64,000 nucleotides of DNA from MR-S7 sp000400995 (lineage in GTDB: Bacteria > Pseudomonadota > Gammaproteobacteria > Burkholderiales > Burkholderiaceae_C), in contig NZ_CP152342.1 in the NCBI RefSeq assembly GCF_045291395.1, forward strand, positions 4,030,001 through 4,094,000. The letters are read 5' to 3'. This document shows positions 42,466-52,157 of the stretch, piece by piece; the first letter of the stretch is position 1; each line of letters starts with the position of its first letter. Under the pieces are notes generated by a model. That model had not been told where the DNA came from. It did not search any database and saw nothing but the letters and a program-made list of their open reading frames with translations. A program made the position numbers and the translations under genes.

Positions 42466-45400
42466 CTAACTGCGGCGGCGCCAGCCCAGCAGCCCTAGCC
42501 CCGCCGCCAGCAGCGCCAGCGCGAAGGGCGACAGCGCCGGGATGGCCGCCGCTCCGCCCGGCGCGGCCAGCACGGCCAAGCCGCCGGGGTCGGTGATGGT
42601 GCCGTCCTGCGCAGCGTCGGTGTCGCCCACGCCGCCGTCGGTCAGCGTGATCTCGATGGTGGTGGCGTTGATCCGCGCCATCGGGATCTGGTGCCAGCCC
42701 TGCGGGCCGTGCTTCCAGTACTCGGCGCTGGCGGGCACGTTGCCGGGGTACTGGATGCGCAGGGTGACGGCGTTCCCCAGGCCCACGTTCTCCAGCCTGA
42801 AGCCCACGATGCCGAAGGGGAAGGTGTAGCCCGGCATGGACGGCAGGCTCGCGCTCGCCGGGTCGTTGGCGAACATCGTTTGCGCAAACTGCGCCGAGGC
42901 CGTGAGCGGCACGGCGGCGGACTGCACGCTGACCGTCGCCGTGCCGCCCGGCACGGGGCCACTGATGAGCAGCGGCGGCAGGGCGTCATTGGTCAGCACA
43001 AAGGGCACCGTGCCCCCGCGTGGCTGGCGACGACCTGGTAGCTGCCCGCCGTGGCGTTGGCGGTAGCGGTGATGGCGGCTTCGCCGTTGCCGTCCGTCAC
43101 CGCGGAGGCGGCGGACAGCGTGGCCGATGCGCCCGAGAGCGGTGCCGCGAAGCCGATGGCGGCGCCCACCAGGGGTGCGTTGTGCTCGTCCCGCAGGCGC
43201 ACGCGCAGCGCCTGTGCGAAGACCGTGCCCACGGTGGCCGATTGCGGCGTGCCGCTGACGGCGATGAAGCTCCCCACCCCCGGCGCGGCGGTGTTGGCCA
43301 GCGCGAAGCTGGCGGTGTAGGCGCCCGACGTGGCCGTGACGGTGTAGGAGCCTGCGGTGCCATTGGCGGTGGCGGTGACGAAGGCTTCGCCGCTGGCGTC
43401 GGTCACCACGGACGTGGCGGACAGCGCCGCCGATGCGCCCGATGGCGGCACGGCGAAGGTCACCGTCTGCCCCGCCTGCACCACGCCATTGGCGCCGCGC
43501 AAGGTCATCTTGAGCGGCCAGGGGAAGACCGTGCCCACGGTGGCCGACTGCGGCGTGCCGTCGGTCGCGGCCAGGCCCGGCGCACAGGCTTGCGCATCGG
43601 GCACCACGCGCGCAAAGGGGTAGTTGGTGATGCCGGTGATGGCGATGTCGTCCACCTCCCAGCCTTCGGTGGTGGCGGCCGGGTCGGTGTGCACCACCCA
43701 GGCCAGGCGCACGGTTTGCCCGGCGTAGGCGGTGCCCAGGTTGACGGTGGCGGTGGCCAAGGCGGGCCAGCCTGGGCTTTGGCCCACGTAGGCCTGCTGG
43801 CCCTCGGCCGGGTTGCCACTGGCGCCGTTGATGGCGCCGGTATAGCCAGCGGCCGCGCTGGGCGCGTTGGTCCAGGTGGCGCCGTTATCGGTCGAGATCA
43901 TCAGTTGGCCGCCGTCGTAGTTCGTGGTGCCGTCCTTCTCGAAGCGGTAGCGGTGCTTGAACGACACCACGAGGTTGCCCGCCCCCGCCTGCAGCGGCGG
44001 CGTGCGCATCCAGTGCGAGCCAGTGGCGGCGGGTGTGGCGCCCGCATAGAAGCGGCTGCCGATGCTGCCCTTGGCGCCCCAGGCGCTGGCGAAGGCCGGG
44101 TCCGTGCTGCCGAACTCCATGGCGCTGGCCACGGCCTCGGCGTCATCGGTGGCGGCGCGGTGGGCCCATTCGTCGCGGTGCAGGGGCACGTCCAGCGTGC
44201 GGTCGTCGGGCGTGGTGGGTTGGCTGCCGTAGGCCAGTTGGGCGGTGATGCGCGCCGCGCCGGGTGCCGTCATGCCGGAGAGCAGCACGCGCGCGGTCAC
44301 GGTGACGGACGCGCCCGAAGTCACGCCGGGTACGGCCACGGGGCCATCGGGGAACGACAAGGCAGGGTCGTCGGCCGATAGCGTCACCGTGCCAGGGTTG
44401 GTGAATTCAAAGCCCCGGTTGCGCAGCGTGATTTGCACCACACCGGTTTCGCCGCTGTCGAGCACGGTATCGGCATCGCACATCACCGCACCCGACGCGG
44501 CCAGCGACAGTTGCAGGTCGGTGATTTCGAGCACGCCTACGGTTCCGTAGTTCTCCAACACGCCCGCGTTGGTGGTGGAGTAGCGGTCAGGCACCTGCGC
44601 CAGCGACCCCGCGCCACGCTTGGCAAAGGCGGCGGAGAAGCGGGCATGGTCAGCCGGATCCATGGCCAGTGCGGCGGCCAGCAGTGCGTCGCGCGCCTCG
44701 GTCAGCGTGGGGTTGACGGGGGTGAGCTTGTAGCCTGCCACCAGGTACTGCTTCATGCGGTCTTGCGCTTCCTGGAAGGGATGCGCACGGAGCAGGCTCA
44801 CGTAGCACTCCCACAGCATGCTGGCCCAGACCTCGCCCATGTTGTGCACCTCGGCGTTGAGGCCGCCCGCGCTGGGGTTGCGCGGCGCACCGCCGGGCAG
44901 CGCCTGGCCATCGGTGATGTGGCGCAGCGTGAGCGGGTTCTTCGTCATGTCGGCCGAATAGGGGTAGCGGCGCATGCCGTAATAGGCTACGTCGGCGGCG
45001 TCCGTTCCGGCGCCGTTGGTCATGGCATGCCCTGCCATGGCGTAGGTGCCCGACCAGTTGGCGTTACTGGGTATGTTGATGTCCTGCGGTGCGGCCATCA
45101 TCAGCAGCGCGTGGAAGTCGCCCCAGCCTTCGCCCAGGCCTCTGGCGTGGTTGGTGGTCAGGCCGCTGGCGTCGCCGATCAGGCGGTTGCTGATGAAGTG
45201 GCCCCACTCGTGGGCGATGACGGTGTTGTCCAGCGCGCTGCTGCGCTCGGCGCCACTGCCCTGCATGCGCAACGTGACGCCGCCGACGGCCAGCGCGGCG
45301 CGGTCAGCCTGCGCGACCATGATGGCCGCAATGGCCACGCTGGCGCCGGACGCGCCAGGGCCCATCGCCGTCGGCGCGCTCGCCAGGTTGTTCACGATGA

Positions 45401-47064
45401 CGACGCCCGCCGCACCCGCCTGCTGCGCGTTCAGCACCTTGACGGAGAACTCGCAGTTGCCACGGTCTATGAGGGCGATCTTGTTGGTGAGGCTGGAGGC
45501 GTTGGTCAAGGGCGTGCAGCCGTCGGCCGGGGCTGCCACGGCCACATCGGCCGTGAGGTCGAACGCGAGCGGCCCGAATTGCGCACCGGCGGGAGGCTGG
45601 GTGAAAGTCACGCCGGCGGCACTGGCCTGCACGCCCCCCCGGTTGAGGAAGCGGTACATCTGCATGCGCGGCGGCGCGCCGTCCGCCGGGGTGGACATGT
45701 TGGCGTTGTTGGTGCCGCTGTAGTCCAGCGCCTCGGCGCGCATGGCATCGCCGTCCTGCCCGCCCCGGCCGAAGTTGTCGGCCTGGGCGTTGCCCGCGGC
45801 TTCGTCGAAGCCCGCGTCGTAGAACCAGTCGTGCAGCCAGTTGGTGGCGTAGAACAGGTTGACCACCGAGGCGTCGATCTGGCCCGGGTTCGCCTGCGGC
45901 CCCTGGTCCGGGTCGTAGACGTAGTCGAAAACGCCGGGCGCGGAAATGCTGGCGATGCGGTCGCCGCCTACGTTGAAGCCATCGGGCGCGGCCAGGTCGG
46001 CATAGGCATGCACGTTGTTGCCCTGGGTTTGCGTGGCACCGCTAGGTAGCCAGGGATCGTTGCGGGAGAACGGCGCGTTTTGCAGCGTCAACAGGTTGGG
46101 CGACGCCATGGGGGCGGCGTAGCCGTTGGGCGTGCCGGCGGGGTGGGGCGTTCCGTTGCGGCCCTGGGGGCCGGGCCAGGGCGTGTAGGGCGGCGTCGCG
46201 TCGGCGGGCACGCGGTAGCTGAAGTCGGCGTGCGCCGTCTGGTCGTGGCGCAGCAGCAGGCGGGCGTCGCTGCTGGCCACCACGTAGGCGTAGGCATGTT
46301 CCTGCCCCTCCTGCAGCACGCGCACTTCCACGTAGGTGGCGGCCACCAGCCCCTGGGGGAGGCGGAACCACACGGGTTTGGTGCGGGCGGACAGGAGCGT
46401 GGCACCGTCCTCGCCACTGGTCCCGCCGGGCAGCACCCACCACTGGTAGGCCCCCTGGGGTGCGCCGCTGGGCTGGAGCAGGTGCTCCACGGCGGCAAAG
46501 CCCCAGTCCTGCAAGGCGCGGGCCAGGGCGCCGGGGGCGGTGAGGGGCTGCGCGAGCGCCGCCTTGGGCTGGGGCGCCAGGGCGGTGCTGCCCAGGTAGC
46601 CACCGATGGCCGTGACCTGCCCCTCGGCGTCCAGCAGCACGGTGGCCTGCTCGCGGAAAACCTCGATGCCATCGCGCCGGCTGGTCAGGCGCACCAGGCG
46701 CGCGCCACCGGGCAGGGCTTGCACGTGGTGCAGCACGGCGGCGTCGGCCTCTTGCTCGGTGATGCCGTACAGGCCGGCCAGGGCTTTCAATTCGCCGCGC
46801 GCGGCGCTGGCGGGATCGGCGTTCGCGGGGCGCGACTTGGCCAGGGAAGGCCTCAATTGCACGAAGGTGGGCACGCCCAGCCGTTCCTCGCGCGAGAGGC
46901 TCTGCACCTGGACGGGCAAGGCCTGGGCGGCCTTGCGCTGCACTGCGGGGGGCCTCTCCCAGGGCGTCGATGGGCGCAAGCTCGCGGGCGTGGGCAAGCG
47001 GCAGTGTCAGGACAGCGGCGCACAGCAGTGCGCGGCCCCAGGAGCCCCAGATAGGTGAGTGCAT
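42466..47064 (-). CDS. Giant secreted M36 (fungalysin) metalloprotease with C-terminal sorting signal, two frame breaks
   Basis: A 1532-residue protein once two breaks are repaired: an extra C in the run 46947-46952 and a missing base in the run 43013-43017. Order: signal peptide (MHSPIWGSWGRALLCAAV), an FTP-type propeptide, an M36 catalytic domain with HEWGHFISN zinc site and EGWGDFHALL third ligand, an embedded PA domain, a jelly-roll-like region, two bacterial Ig-like repeats each beginning GTPQSATVGTVF, and a choice-of-anchor U domain (LRIQYPGNVPASAEYWKHGP). The end IPALSPFALALLAAGLGLLG-WRRRS is an IPTL-CTERM-type sorting tail. It is probably exported and anchored or released by an exosortase-like system. 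Confidence 0.85.
43018..43575 (-). repeat. Two tandem Ig-like coding repeats in the M36 protease gene
   Basis: Two adjacent units of about 270-300 bp encode similar Ig-like domains. Both start GTPQSATVGTVF and both end in a TA-N-GTAGSY-type strand. DNA identity is high in their first 40 bp. They look like a recent duplication within the gene and act as a stalk between the catalytic part and the anchor. Confidence 0.75.
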
Positions 47065-47080
47065 GGCGTTTGAACTATGG

Positions 47081-47127
47081 GTTTGATAGCTGCCTGCGCT
47101 TGCCAGGCAAGGGCTAAAGCCCAAAAA
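47081..47127 (+). repeat. Hairpin repeat, copy 13
   Basis: TTTGATAGCTGCCTGCGCTT, then GCCAGGCAAGGGCTAAAGCC and a CAAAAACACTC tail. It lies just upstream of the M36 protease start. The remaining intergenic bases to 47228 are AT-rich with no clear gene. Confidence 0.8.
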
Positions 47128-47228
47128 CACTCAAACCAAGCCCACGCGGCCAAACAATGTTAACGGAATGTGACTTTTCGCAACATCCCTGAAATTGGGT
47201 AATTTGCGGTCTGCCGCCGCCCGCATGT

Positions 47229-47672
47229 TCAGGATGCCGACGCGACGCGCTGAAGCAGCAACTGCCGCACCGATTCAGGGATGGGCGCGGGCTTGCGGGC
47301 CGCGCGGTCGATGAACACGATGCCGGTCTTGCCGCGCGCGATCTCGCGGCACTGGGTCTTCTCCGTCATGCGGAAGACGAGGTCGAAGCCGTAGCGGTTG
47401 AAGTCTTGCGGCGCCATCTCCACGCGCAGCGTCTCGCCGTGGAAGGCCTCGGACTTGTATTGGGCGACCATGTCGCCCACCACGGTGGCAAGGCCCGCCA
47501 CATCGGCCTCCGGGTAGCCCAGGGAGCGGAAAAAGCGCACGCGCGCCTCGGAAACGAGGCTGAGCAGCTGCGCGTTGTCCAGGTGCCCGCCCTGGTTGAC
47601 GTGGCTGATGTAGACCTGCAGCTCGGTGGCGAAGCCGAAATGGGCGGGAAGGTCGAAGACGACGCGGGCCAT
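47229..47672 (-). CDS. Acyl-CoA thioesterase, hot-dog fold
   Basis: A 147-residue single hot-dog domain protein of the YbgC/4-hydroxybenzoyl-CoA thioesterase type. The conserved segment HVNQGGHLDNAQLLSLVSEA around residues 24-43 holds the active-site region, and VVGDMVAQYKSEAFHGETL follows. The acyl substrate is not known. It lies 15 bp after rpoN on the same strand and may be co-transcribed. Confidence 0.85.
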   Translation of the reverse strand: MARVVFDLPAHFGFATELQVYISHVNQGGHLDNAQLLSLVSEARVRFFRSLGYPEADVAGLATVVGDMVAQYKSEAFHGETLRVEMAPQDFNRYGFDLVFRMTEKTQCREIARGKTGIVFIDRAARKPAPIPESVRQLLLQRVASAS

Positions 47673-47687
47673 GGAGAGGGGTGTTTT

Positions 47688-49232
47688 CTAGAGCGCCTTG
47701 CGCAGGTTGGCGGGCGCGATCTTGAGCGCCTCGCGGTACTTGGCCACGGTGCGGCGTGCGCACTCGATACCCTGTTCCTTGAGCATGTCGGCGATCTGGC
47801 TGTCCGACAGGGGCTTGTGCGGGTTCTCGGCGGCCACGAACTGCTTGATGAGCGCGCGCACGGCCGTGCTGGAGGCGTTGCCGCCGGTCTCGGTGCCCAG
47901 GCCGGAGCCGAAGAAATACTTCAGCTCGAACGTGCCCTGCGGCGTGGCCATGTACTTGGCGGTGGTCACCCGGCTGATGGTGGACTCGTGCAGGCCCAGC
48001 TCGTCGGCGATGTCGCGCAGCACCAGCGGGCGCATGGCCAGCTCGCCGTGGACGAAGAAGTTCTTCTGCCGCTCGACGATGGCGGTGGAGACGCGCAGGA
48101 TGGTGTCGAAGCGCTGCTGGATGTTCTTGATGAACCAGCGCGCCTCCTGCAGGCGCTGCTGCAGCGCCTGGTGGCCTTCGCTGCCGCGCCCGCCACGCAG
48201 CGCTCCGGCGTAGATGTCGTGCACGCGCAGGCGGGGCATCACGTCGGGGTTGAGCTGCACGCTGAAGCGCTGCTGCGCGCCGCGCCCGGTTTTGCGCACG
48301 ATGACGTCGGGCACGATGATGTTGCGGTCCACGTCGGCGAAGCGCCGGCCGGGGCGCGGCTCCAGCCGCGCGATGAGCGCCATGGCGGCGCGCGTCACGT
48401 CTTCGCTGCTGCCGGCGGCCTGGGCCAGGCGGCGCACGTCGCGCTTGGCCAGCAACTCCAGCGGCTGGCGGCAGATGGCGAGCGCGGCCTGGATCACGGC
48501 CGGGTCGCCCTCCTCGTCCTGGTCCATCGCACGCAGCTGCAGCGCCAGGCATTCGGCCAGGTTGCGCGCGCCTACGCCGGCGGGCTCCAGGCTTTGCAGC
48601 AGGCCCAGGGCGACGGTGAAGCGGTGCACCAGCTCGTCCACCTGCTCGGGGTCTTCGGTGCCGGCCAGGCTCTGCGCGAGGGATTCGAGCGGCTCGTCGA
48701 GGTAACCGTCGTCGTTCAGCGATTCGATGAGGAAGCGCAGCGCGGCGCAGTCCACCTCCGACAGACGCAGCGAGAGCGCCTGGCGGTGCAGATGGTCGGT
48801 GAGCGATTCGTGGCTGCGGGCGAGCTCCGTGGCGTCCACCTCGTCGCCATCGCCGCTGGAAGATCCGGTGCGCGCGGGGGCATCGCCGCCCCACTCGCCG
48901 TCGTCGGGGGCCATCTCGACGGTGCCGTCGCCCTCCCAGTCCGGGGAGGGTTCAGGTTCATTTGGGGCTTCAGCGCTTGCTGGCTCAGCGCTGGCAGCTC
49001 CTGAATAAGAAGCATCTTCGTCGGCACTGGCGGGCGCATCGGCCTGGGCGATGCCGAACTCCTCGCGCGGCGCCTCATCCTGCGCCACCTCCAGGAAGGG
49101 GTTGTCGCCGAGCATCTGCTCGACTTCCTGCGCCAGCTCCAGCGTGGAGAGCTGCAGCAGCCGGATCGACTGCTGCAACTGCGGCGTGAGCGCCAGATGC
49201 TGCGAGACACGCAGCGACAGGCTGGGTTTCAT
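47688..49232 (-). CDS. rpoN: RNA polymerase sigma-54 factor
   Basis: A 514-residue sigma-54 factor. Region I is Gln/Leu-rich (LALTPQLQQSIRLLQLSTLE). An acidic region II at about 55-115 is followed by the core-binding domain. A helix-turn-helix (LGLHESTISRVTTAKYMATP) precedes the RpoN box ARRTVAKYRE near the C-terminus. Region II holds a hairpin repeat copy read in frame (SGAASAEPASAEAPNEP). The ATG overlaps the lptB stop by one base. Sigma-54 controls nitrogen metabolism, motility or pili, and it needs enhancer-binding activators. Confidence 0.97.
   Translation of the reverse strand: MKPSLSLRVSQHLALTPQLQQSIRLLQLSTLELAQEVEQMLGDNPFLEVAQDEAPREEFGIAQADAPASADEDASYSGAASAEPASAEAPNEPEPSPDWEGDGTVEMAPDDGEWGGDAPARTGSSSGDGDEVDATELARSHESLTDHLHRQALSLRLSEVDCAALRFLIESLNDDGYLDEPLESLAQSLAGTEDPEQVDELVHRFTVALGLLQSLEPAGVGARNLAECLALQLRAMDQDEEGDPAVIQAALAICRQPLELLAKRDVRRLAQAAGSSEDVTRAAMALIARLEPRPGRRFADVDRNIIVPDVIVRKTGRGAQQRFSVQLNPDVMPRLRVHDIYAGALRGGRGSEGHQALQQRLQEARWFIKNIQQRFDTILRVSTAIVERQKNFFVHGELAMRPLVLRDIADELGLHESTISRVTTAKYMATPQGTFELKYFFGSGLGTETGGNASSTAVRALIKQFVAAENPHKPLSDSQIADMLKEQGIECARRTVAKYREALKIAPANLRKAL
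48961..49012 (-). repeat. Hairpin repeat, copy 14 (inside rpoN)
   Basis: On the minus strand: AGGAGCTGCCAGCGCTGAGC, then CAGCAAGCGCTGAAGCCCCA. It is nearly complete, lies in the acidic linker of sigma-54 and is read in frame. Confidence 0.75.
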
Positions 49233-50026
49233 CACATCCTGAAGTGTTCGCCGAGATAGACGCGGCGCACTTCAGCGTTATCGACAATTTCGGACGGCGT
49301 GCCCTGCGCGAGCACCTGGCCGTCGCTGATGATGAAGGCGTGGTCGCAGATGCCCAGGGTCTCGCGCACGTTGTGGTCGGTGATGAGCACGCCGATGCCG
49401 CGCTCCTTGAGGAAGCCGATGATGCGCTGGATCTCGATCACGGCGATGGGGTCGATGCCCGCGAAGGGCTCGTCCAGCAGGATGAAGCGCGGCTGCGTGG
49501 CCAGCGCCCGGGCGATTTCCACGCGCCTGCGCTCGCCGCCCGACAGCGCCAGCGCGGGCGATTCGCGCAGGTGCTGCACGCGCAGTTCTTCGAGCAGCGC
49601 GGTGAGGCGGCGCTCGATCTCGGCGCGCGCCAGGGAGCGGCCGGCCTCGTCCTTCTGCAGCTCCAGCACGGCCCGCACGTTCTCTTCGACGTTGAGCTTG
49701 CGGAAGATCGAGGCCTCCTGCGGCAGGTAGGACAGCCCCAGGCGCGAGCGCCGGTGGATGGGCATGTGGGTGACGTCCTGGCCGTCGATGCGGATGCTGC
49801 CGCCGTCGCTGCGCACCAGGCCCACGATCATGTAGAACGACGTGGTCTTGCCCGCGCCGTTGGGGCCGAGCAGGCCCACCACCTCGCCCTTTTGCACCGC
49901 CACCGACACGTCCTTGACCACCTTGCGGCTGCCGTAGGACTTCTGCAGGTGCCAGGCTTCCAGGCGGCTGCCGTTTCCGGCATCCGTGGCGTGCGCCGCG
50001 GGCGCCTGTGCCTCGTGCGCGGCCAT
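49232..50026 (-). CDS. lptB: LPS export ABC transporter ATP-binding protein
   Basis: A 264-residue ATPase of the LptB2FGC complex that extracts lipopolysaccharide from the inner membrane. Walker A GPNGAGKTT, the Q-loop YLPQEASIFRKL, signature LSGGERRRVEIAR, Walker B FILLDEPFAGIDPIAV and the switch His in LITDHNVRE are all present. An extra 20-residue N-terminal extension is rich in Ala. ATG at 50026 overlaps the lptA stop by one base, so the two are coupled. Confidence 0.98.
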   Translation of the reverse strand: MAAHEAQAPAAHATDAGNGSRLEAWHLQKSYGSRKVVKDVSVAVQKGEVVGLLGPNGAGKTTSFYMIVGLVRSDGGSIRIDGQDVTHMPIHRRSRLGLSYLPQEASIFRKLNVEENVRAVLELQKDEAGRSLARAEIERRLTALLEELRVQHLRESPALALSGGERRRVEIARALATQPRFILLDEPFAGIDPIAVIEIQRIIGFLKERGIGVLITDHNVRETLGICDHAFIISDGQVLAQGTPSEIVDNAEVRRVYLGEHFRM

Positions 50027-50670
50027 CACTTCGCGCCGCCGCCCAGTTCGGGGCTGGAACGCAGCGCGGGCGCGTCGGCGGGTGCCGGCGCGGGCTGCGC
50101 GCCGGAGGCGGGTTCCTTGGGCGAGAGCACGGCGCGGATGCGCCCGCCGGGCGTGCCCGCGCTGGTGCCGGCCGGCGCGGTCTTCTGGCCGTCCACGGTG
50201 AAGACGTCCGTGAGGTTGTTGTAGACGATGAGCGCGCCGGCCAGCTCGTCGGTCAGCGTGGCCTCGCGGTAGCGGCGCAGCTCGGCGCGGCGGATGAGCC
50301 GCACCTTGTCGGCGCGGCCGTCGTATTCGATGAGCTCGCCCTCGCCCTCGACGAATTCGTCGGGCGCGCCGGGCGCGGTGTCGCGCTTCTGGCGGAAGAA
50401 GGCGCGCTTGCCCTGCTCCGCCGTCACCACGCCGTACTGGAAGCCGTCGGCGTCCTGGCGCACTTCGAGCTGCGCGCCGCGCAGCACGATGGTGCCCTTG
50501 GTCATGACCACGCGGCCGGAGAACACGCTGGTCTGCTTGAGCTCATCGTGGCGCAGCGCGTCGGCCTCGATGTTCATGGGCTTGTTGCGGTCGGCCTTCT
50601 CGGCACGGGCGCCCCACGAGGCACAGGCCAGCGCGCAGAGCAGGAGGAGCGGGAGCAGTCGTTTTCTCAT
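50026..50670 (-). CDS. lptA: LPS transport periplasmic protein LptA
   Basis: A 214-residue protein with a signal peptide (residues 1-25, ending GARA) and the LptA beta-jelly-roll: PMNIEADALRHDELKQTSVF, GRVVMTKGTIVLRGAQLEV and VEGEGELIEYDGRADKVRLI. LptA bridges the periplasm for lipopolysaccharide. The usual upstream lptC is absent; instead a dsbA gene with its own terminator lies upstream. ATG at 50670 (MRKRLLPLLL) fits the signal peptide better than a start 36 bp earlier. Confidence 0.93.
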   Translation of the reverse strand: MRKRLLPLLLLCALACASWGARAEKADRNKPMNIEADALRHDELKQTSVFSGRVVMTKGTIVLRGAQLEVRQDADGFQYGVVTAEQGKRAFFRQKRDTAPGAPDEFVEGEGELIEYDGRADKVRLIRRAELRRYREATLTDELAGALIVYNNLTDVFTVDGQKTAPAGTSAGTPGGRIRAVLSPKEPASGAQPAPAPADAPALRSSPELGGGAK

Positions 50671-50719
50671 AGGGCACGAATCTTGCGGTCCATTGTACTG
50701 ACGCATGCGCCCCAGCTTC

Positions 50720-50751
50720 TAAAAAGACAAAGCGCGCCCCGGGGGCGCGCT
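50720..50751 (-). terminator. Rho-independent terminator of dsbA
   Basis: On the minus strand AGCGCGCCCC pairs with GGGGCGCGCT and is followed by TTGTCTTTTT. It ends the dsbA transcript before lptA. Confidence 0.85.
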
Positions 50752-50771
50752 CGTGTAGCGGAAACGGGCAG

Positions 50772-51428
50772 TCAACCCTTGCGCGCCTGCGACGCCAAGT
50801 ATTCCACCACCTGCAGCACGCTCTGCATGTTGCCGGCCATGGTGCCGTCGGTGTAGTAGCGGCCCGCCACGCCCATGGAGGGCACGCCCTCGACCTGGTA
50901 GGCGTCCTGCAACTGCGAGGCCTTGCGCACCTGGTTGGAGACGGTGAAGGAGTTGTAGACCTCCTTGAACTTCGCCACGTCCACGCCTTGCTTGCCGATC
51001 CAGTCGAAGATCAGGTCGTCCTTGTTCAGAGGCAGCCGCTCCACGTGCACGGCGCGGAACACCTTGGCGTGCAGTTCGGGCAGCTTGCCCATCCCTTCGA
51101 GCGTGTAGTAGAGCTTCTGCTGGGGCACGAAGCTGGAATTGAACGCCACGGGCACGCGGCGGATGTGCAGCTCCTTGGGCGCGGACTTGATCCAGGCCTC
51201 CAGCGTGGGCTCGAAGGCGTTGCAGTGCCCGCAGCTGTACCAGAAGAACTCGATCACCTCGACCTTGCCGACGGGTGCTTCCGATGCCACGGGCTTGCCG
51301 AGCTTGGCGTAGTCCTTGCCCTCCTTGAACTGGCGGGCCTGCGCGAAAGCGGGCGCAGCCATCGGCAGGCTCAAGGCAGCGGCGGCGGCCGTCGTTGCGG
51401 TGGACAGGGAGAACTCGCGGCGTTTCAT
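50772..51428 (-). CDS. dsbA: Thiol:disulfide interchange protein DsbA
   Basis: A 218-residue periplasmic oxidant that introduces disulfides into exported proteins. The signal peptide ends APAFAQA, and mature DsbA begins RQFKEGKDYAKLGKPVA. The active site is FFWYSCGHCNAFEP (CGHC, near residue 60), and the cis-Pro loop is EGVPSMGVAGRYY. The start MKRREFSLST (51428) carries a twin-arginine-like RR, although DsbA is usually Sec-exported. The many Cys pairs in pilins and exported proteins here would be clients. Confidence 0.96.
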   Translation of the reverse strand: MKRREFSLSTATTAAAAALSLPMAAPAFAQARQFKEGKDYAKLGKPVASEAPVGKVEVIEFFWYSCGHCNAFEPTLEAWIKSAPKELHIRRVPVAFNSSFVPQQKLYYTLEGMGKLPELHAKVFRAVHVERLPLNKDDLIFDWIGKQGVDVAKFKEVYNSFTVSNQVRKASQLQDAYQVEGVPSMGVAGRYYTDGTMAGNMQSVLQVVEYLASQARKG

Positions 51429-51485
51429 TTGATAGGTCACTCCGATGGAAGGAAGGCTGTGTGAACCAGCCCATGACGAAAAGTT

Positions 51486-52145
51486 TCAGCGCTGCACCCG
51501 CACGAGGGCGGAATCCACGCCCGCGCCGTCGAGCTTTTCCTTCAGGGATTCGGCGTCGTCGCGTTTGGCGAAAGGCCCCACGCGCACGCGAAAGACCGTG
51601 CGGCCGTTCTGTTCGCGCTCGCTCACGCGCGCCTCCCAGCCGAGCATGGCCAGCTTGGCGCGCTGCGCGTCGGCATCCTGCTGGGTGCGGAAGGCCCCCG
51701 CCTGGATGAAGTAGTCGAACGGATCGGCGCCCGTGGTGGGCGCGGGCGGCGGCGGTGCGGCCGCGGCCTTCGCGCGGGCTAGGTCACCCAGCGGATCAGC
51801 CGACTGCGCCGGCCGGCTGGCCGCGGCGGTGGGTGCCGCGGGCGTCGCAGTCACTGCGGGCGCCGGCGCGGGAGCGGCGGCCATGCTACTGGCGGGCGCC
51901 TGGGGCGCGGAGGCCGGGGCGGCGGGCCGCGCCGGGTTCTTGCCGTACAGCGGCGCGTTCGGGTCCCAGTTCTTGTTGCGCTGGGCCTCGGCCGCGTCCT
52001 GCTCGGGGGCGCGCGGGGCGTTCTTGTTGAGGAACGGCACGGGCACCTTGGTCACGTAGACGGCCACCGCCAGCGCGGCACCGAGCCCGACGATCATCCC
52101 CAGGATGAACCCCACGATGGTGCCGCCGCGTTGCTGCTTCTTCAT
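51486..52145 (-). CDS. SPOR-domain membrane protein (FtsN-like)
   Basis: A 219-residue protein with a single membrane span at about 9-30 (TIVGFILGMIVGLGAALAVA), a long Pro/Ala-rich linker and a C-terminal SPOR domain from about 145 (FDYFIQAGAFRTQQDADAQR, VFRVRVGPFAKRDDAESL). SPOR domains bind denuded peptidoglycan at the division septum, so a division role like FtsN is likely. The ATG at 52145 is used; an in-frame GTG lies immediately after the argS stop. It follows argS at short spacing. Confidence 0.9.
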   Translation of the reverse strand: MKKQQRGGTIVGFILGMIVGLGAALAVAVYVTKVPVPFLNKNAPRAPEQDAAEAQRNKNWDPNAPLYGKNPARPAAPASAPQAPASSMAAAPAPAPAVTATPAAPTAAASRPAQSADPLGDLARAKAAAAPPPPAPTTGADPFDYFIQAGAFRTQQDADAQRAKLAMLGWEARVSEREQNGRTVFRVRVGPFAKRDDAESLKEKLDGAGVDSALVRVQR

Positions 52146-52157
52146 ATCAGTGATCAC

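Noticed and set aside
43018..43575. Tandem similarity that could suggest a CRISPR-like array
   Set aside because: Only two units, each coding for a whole Ig-like domain in one frame. There are no short direct repeats with unique spacers.
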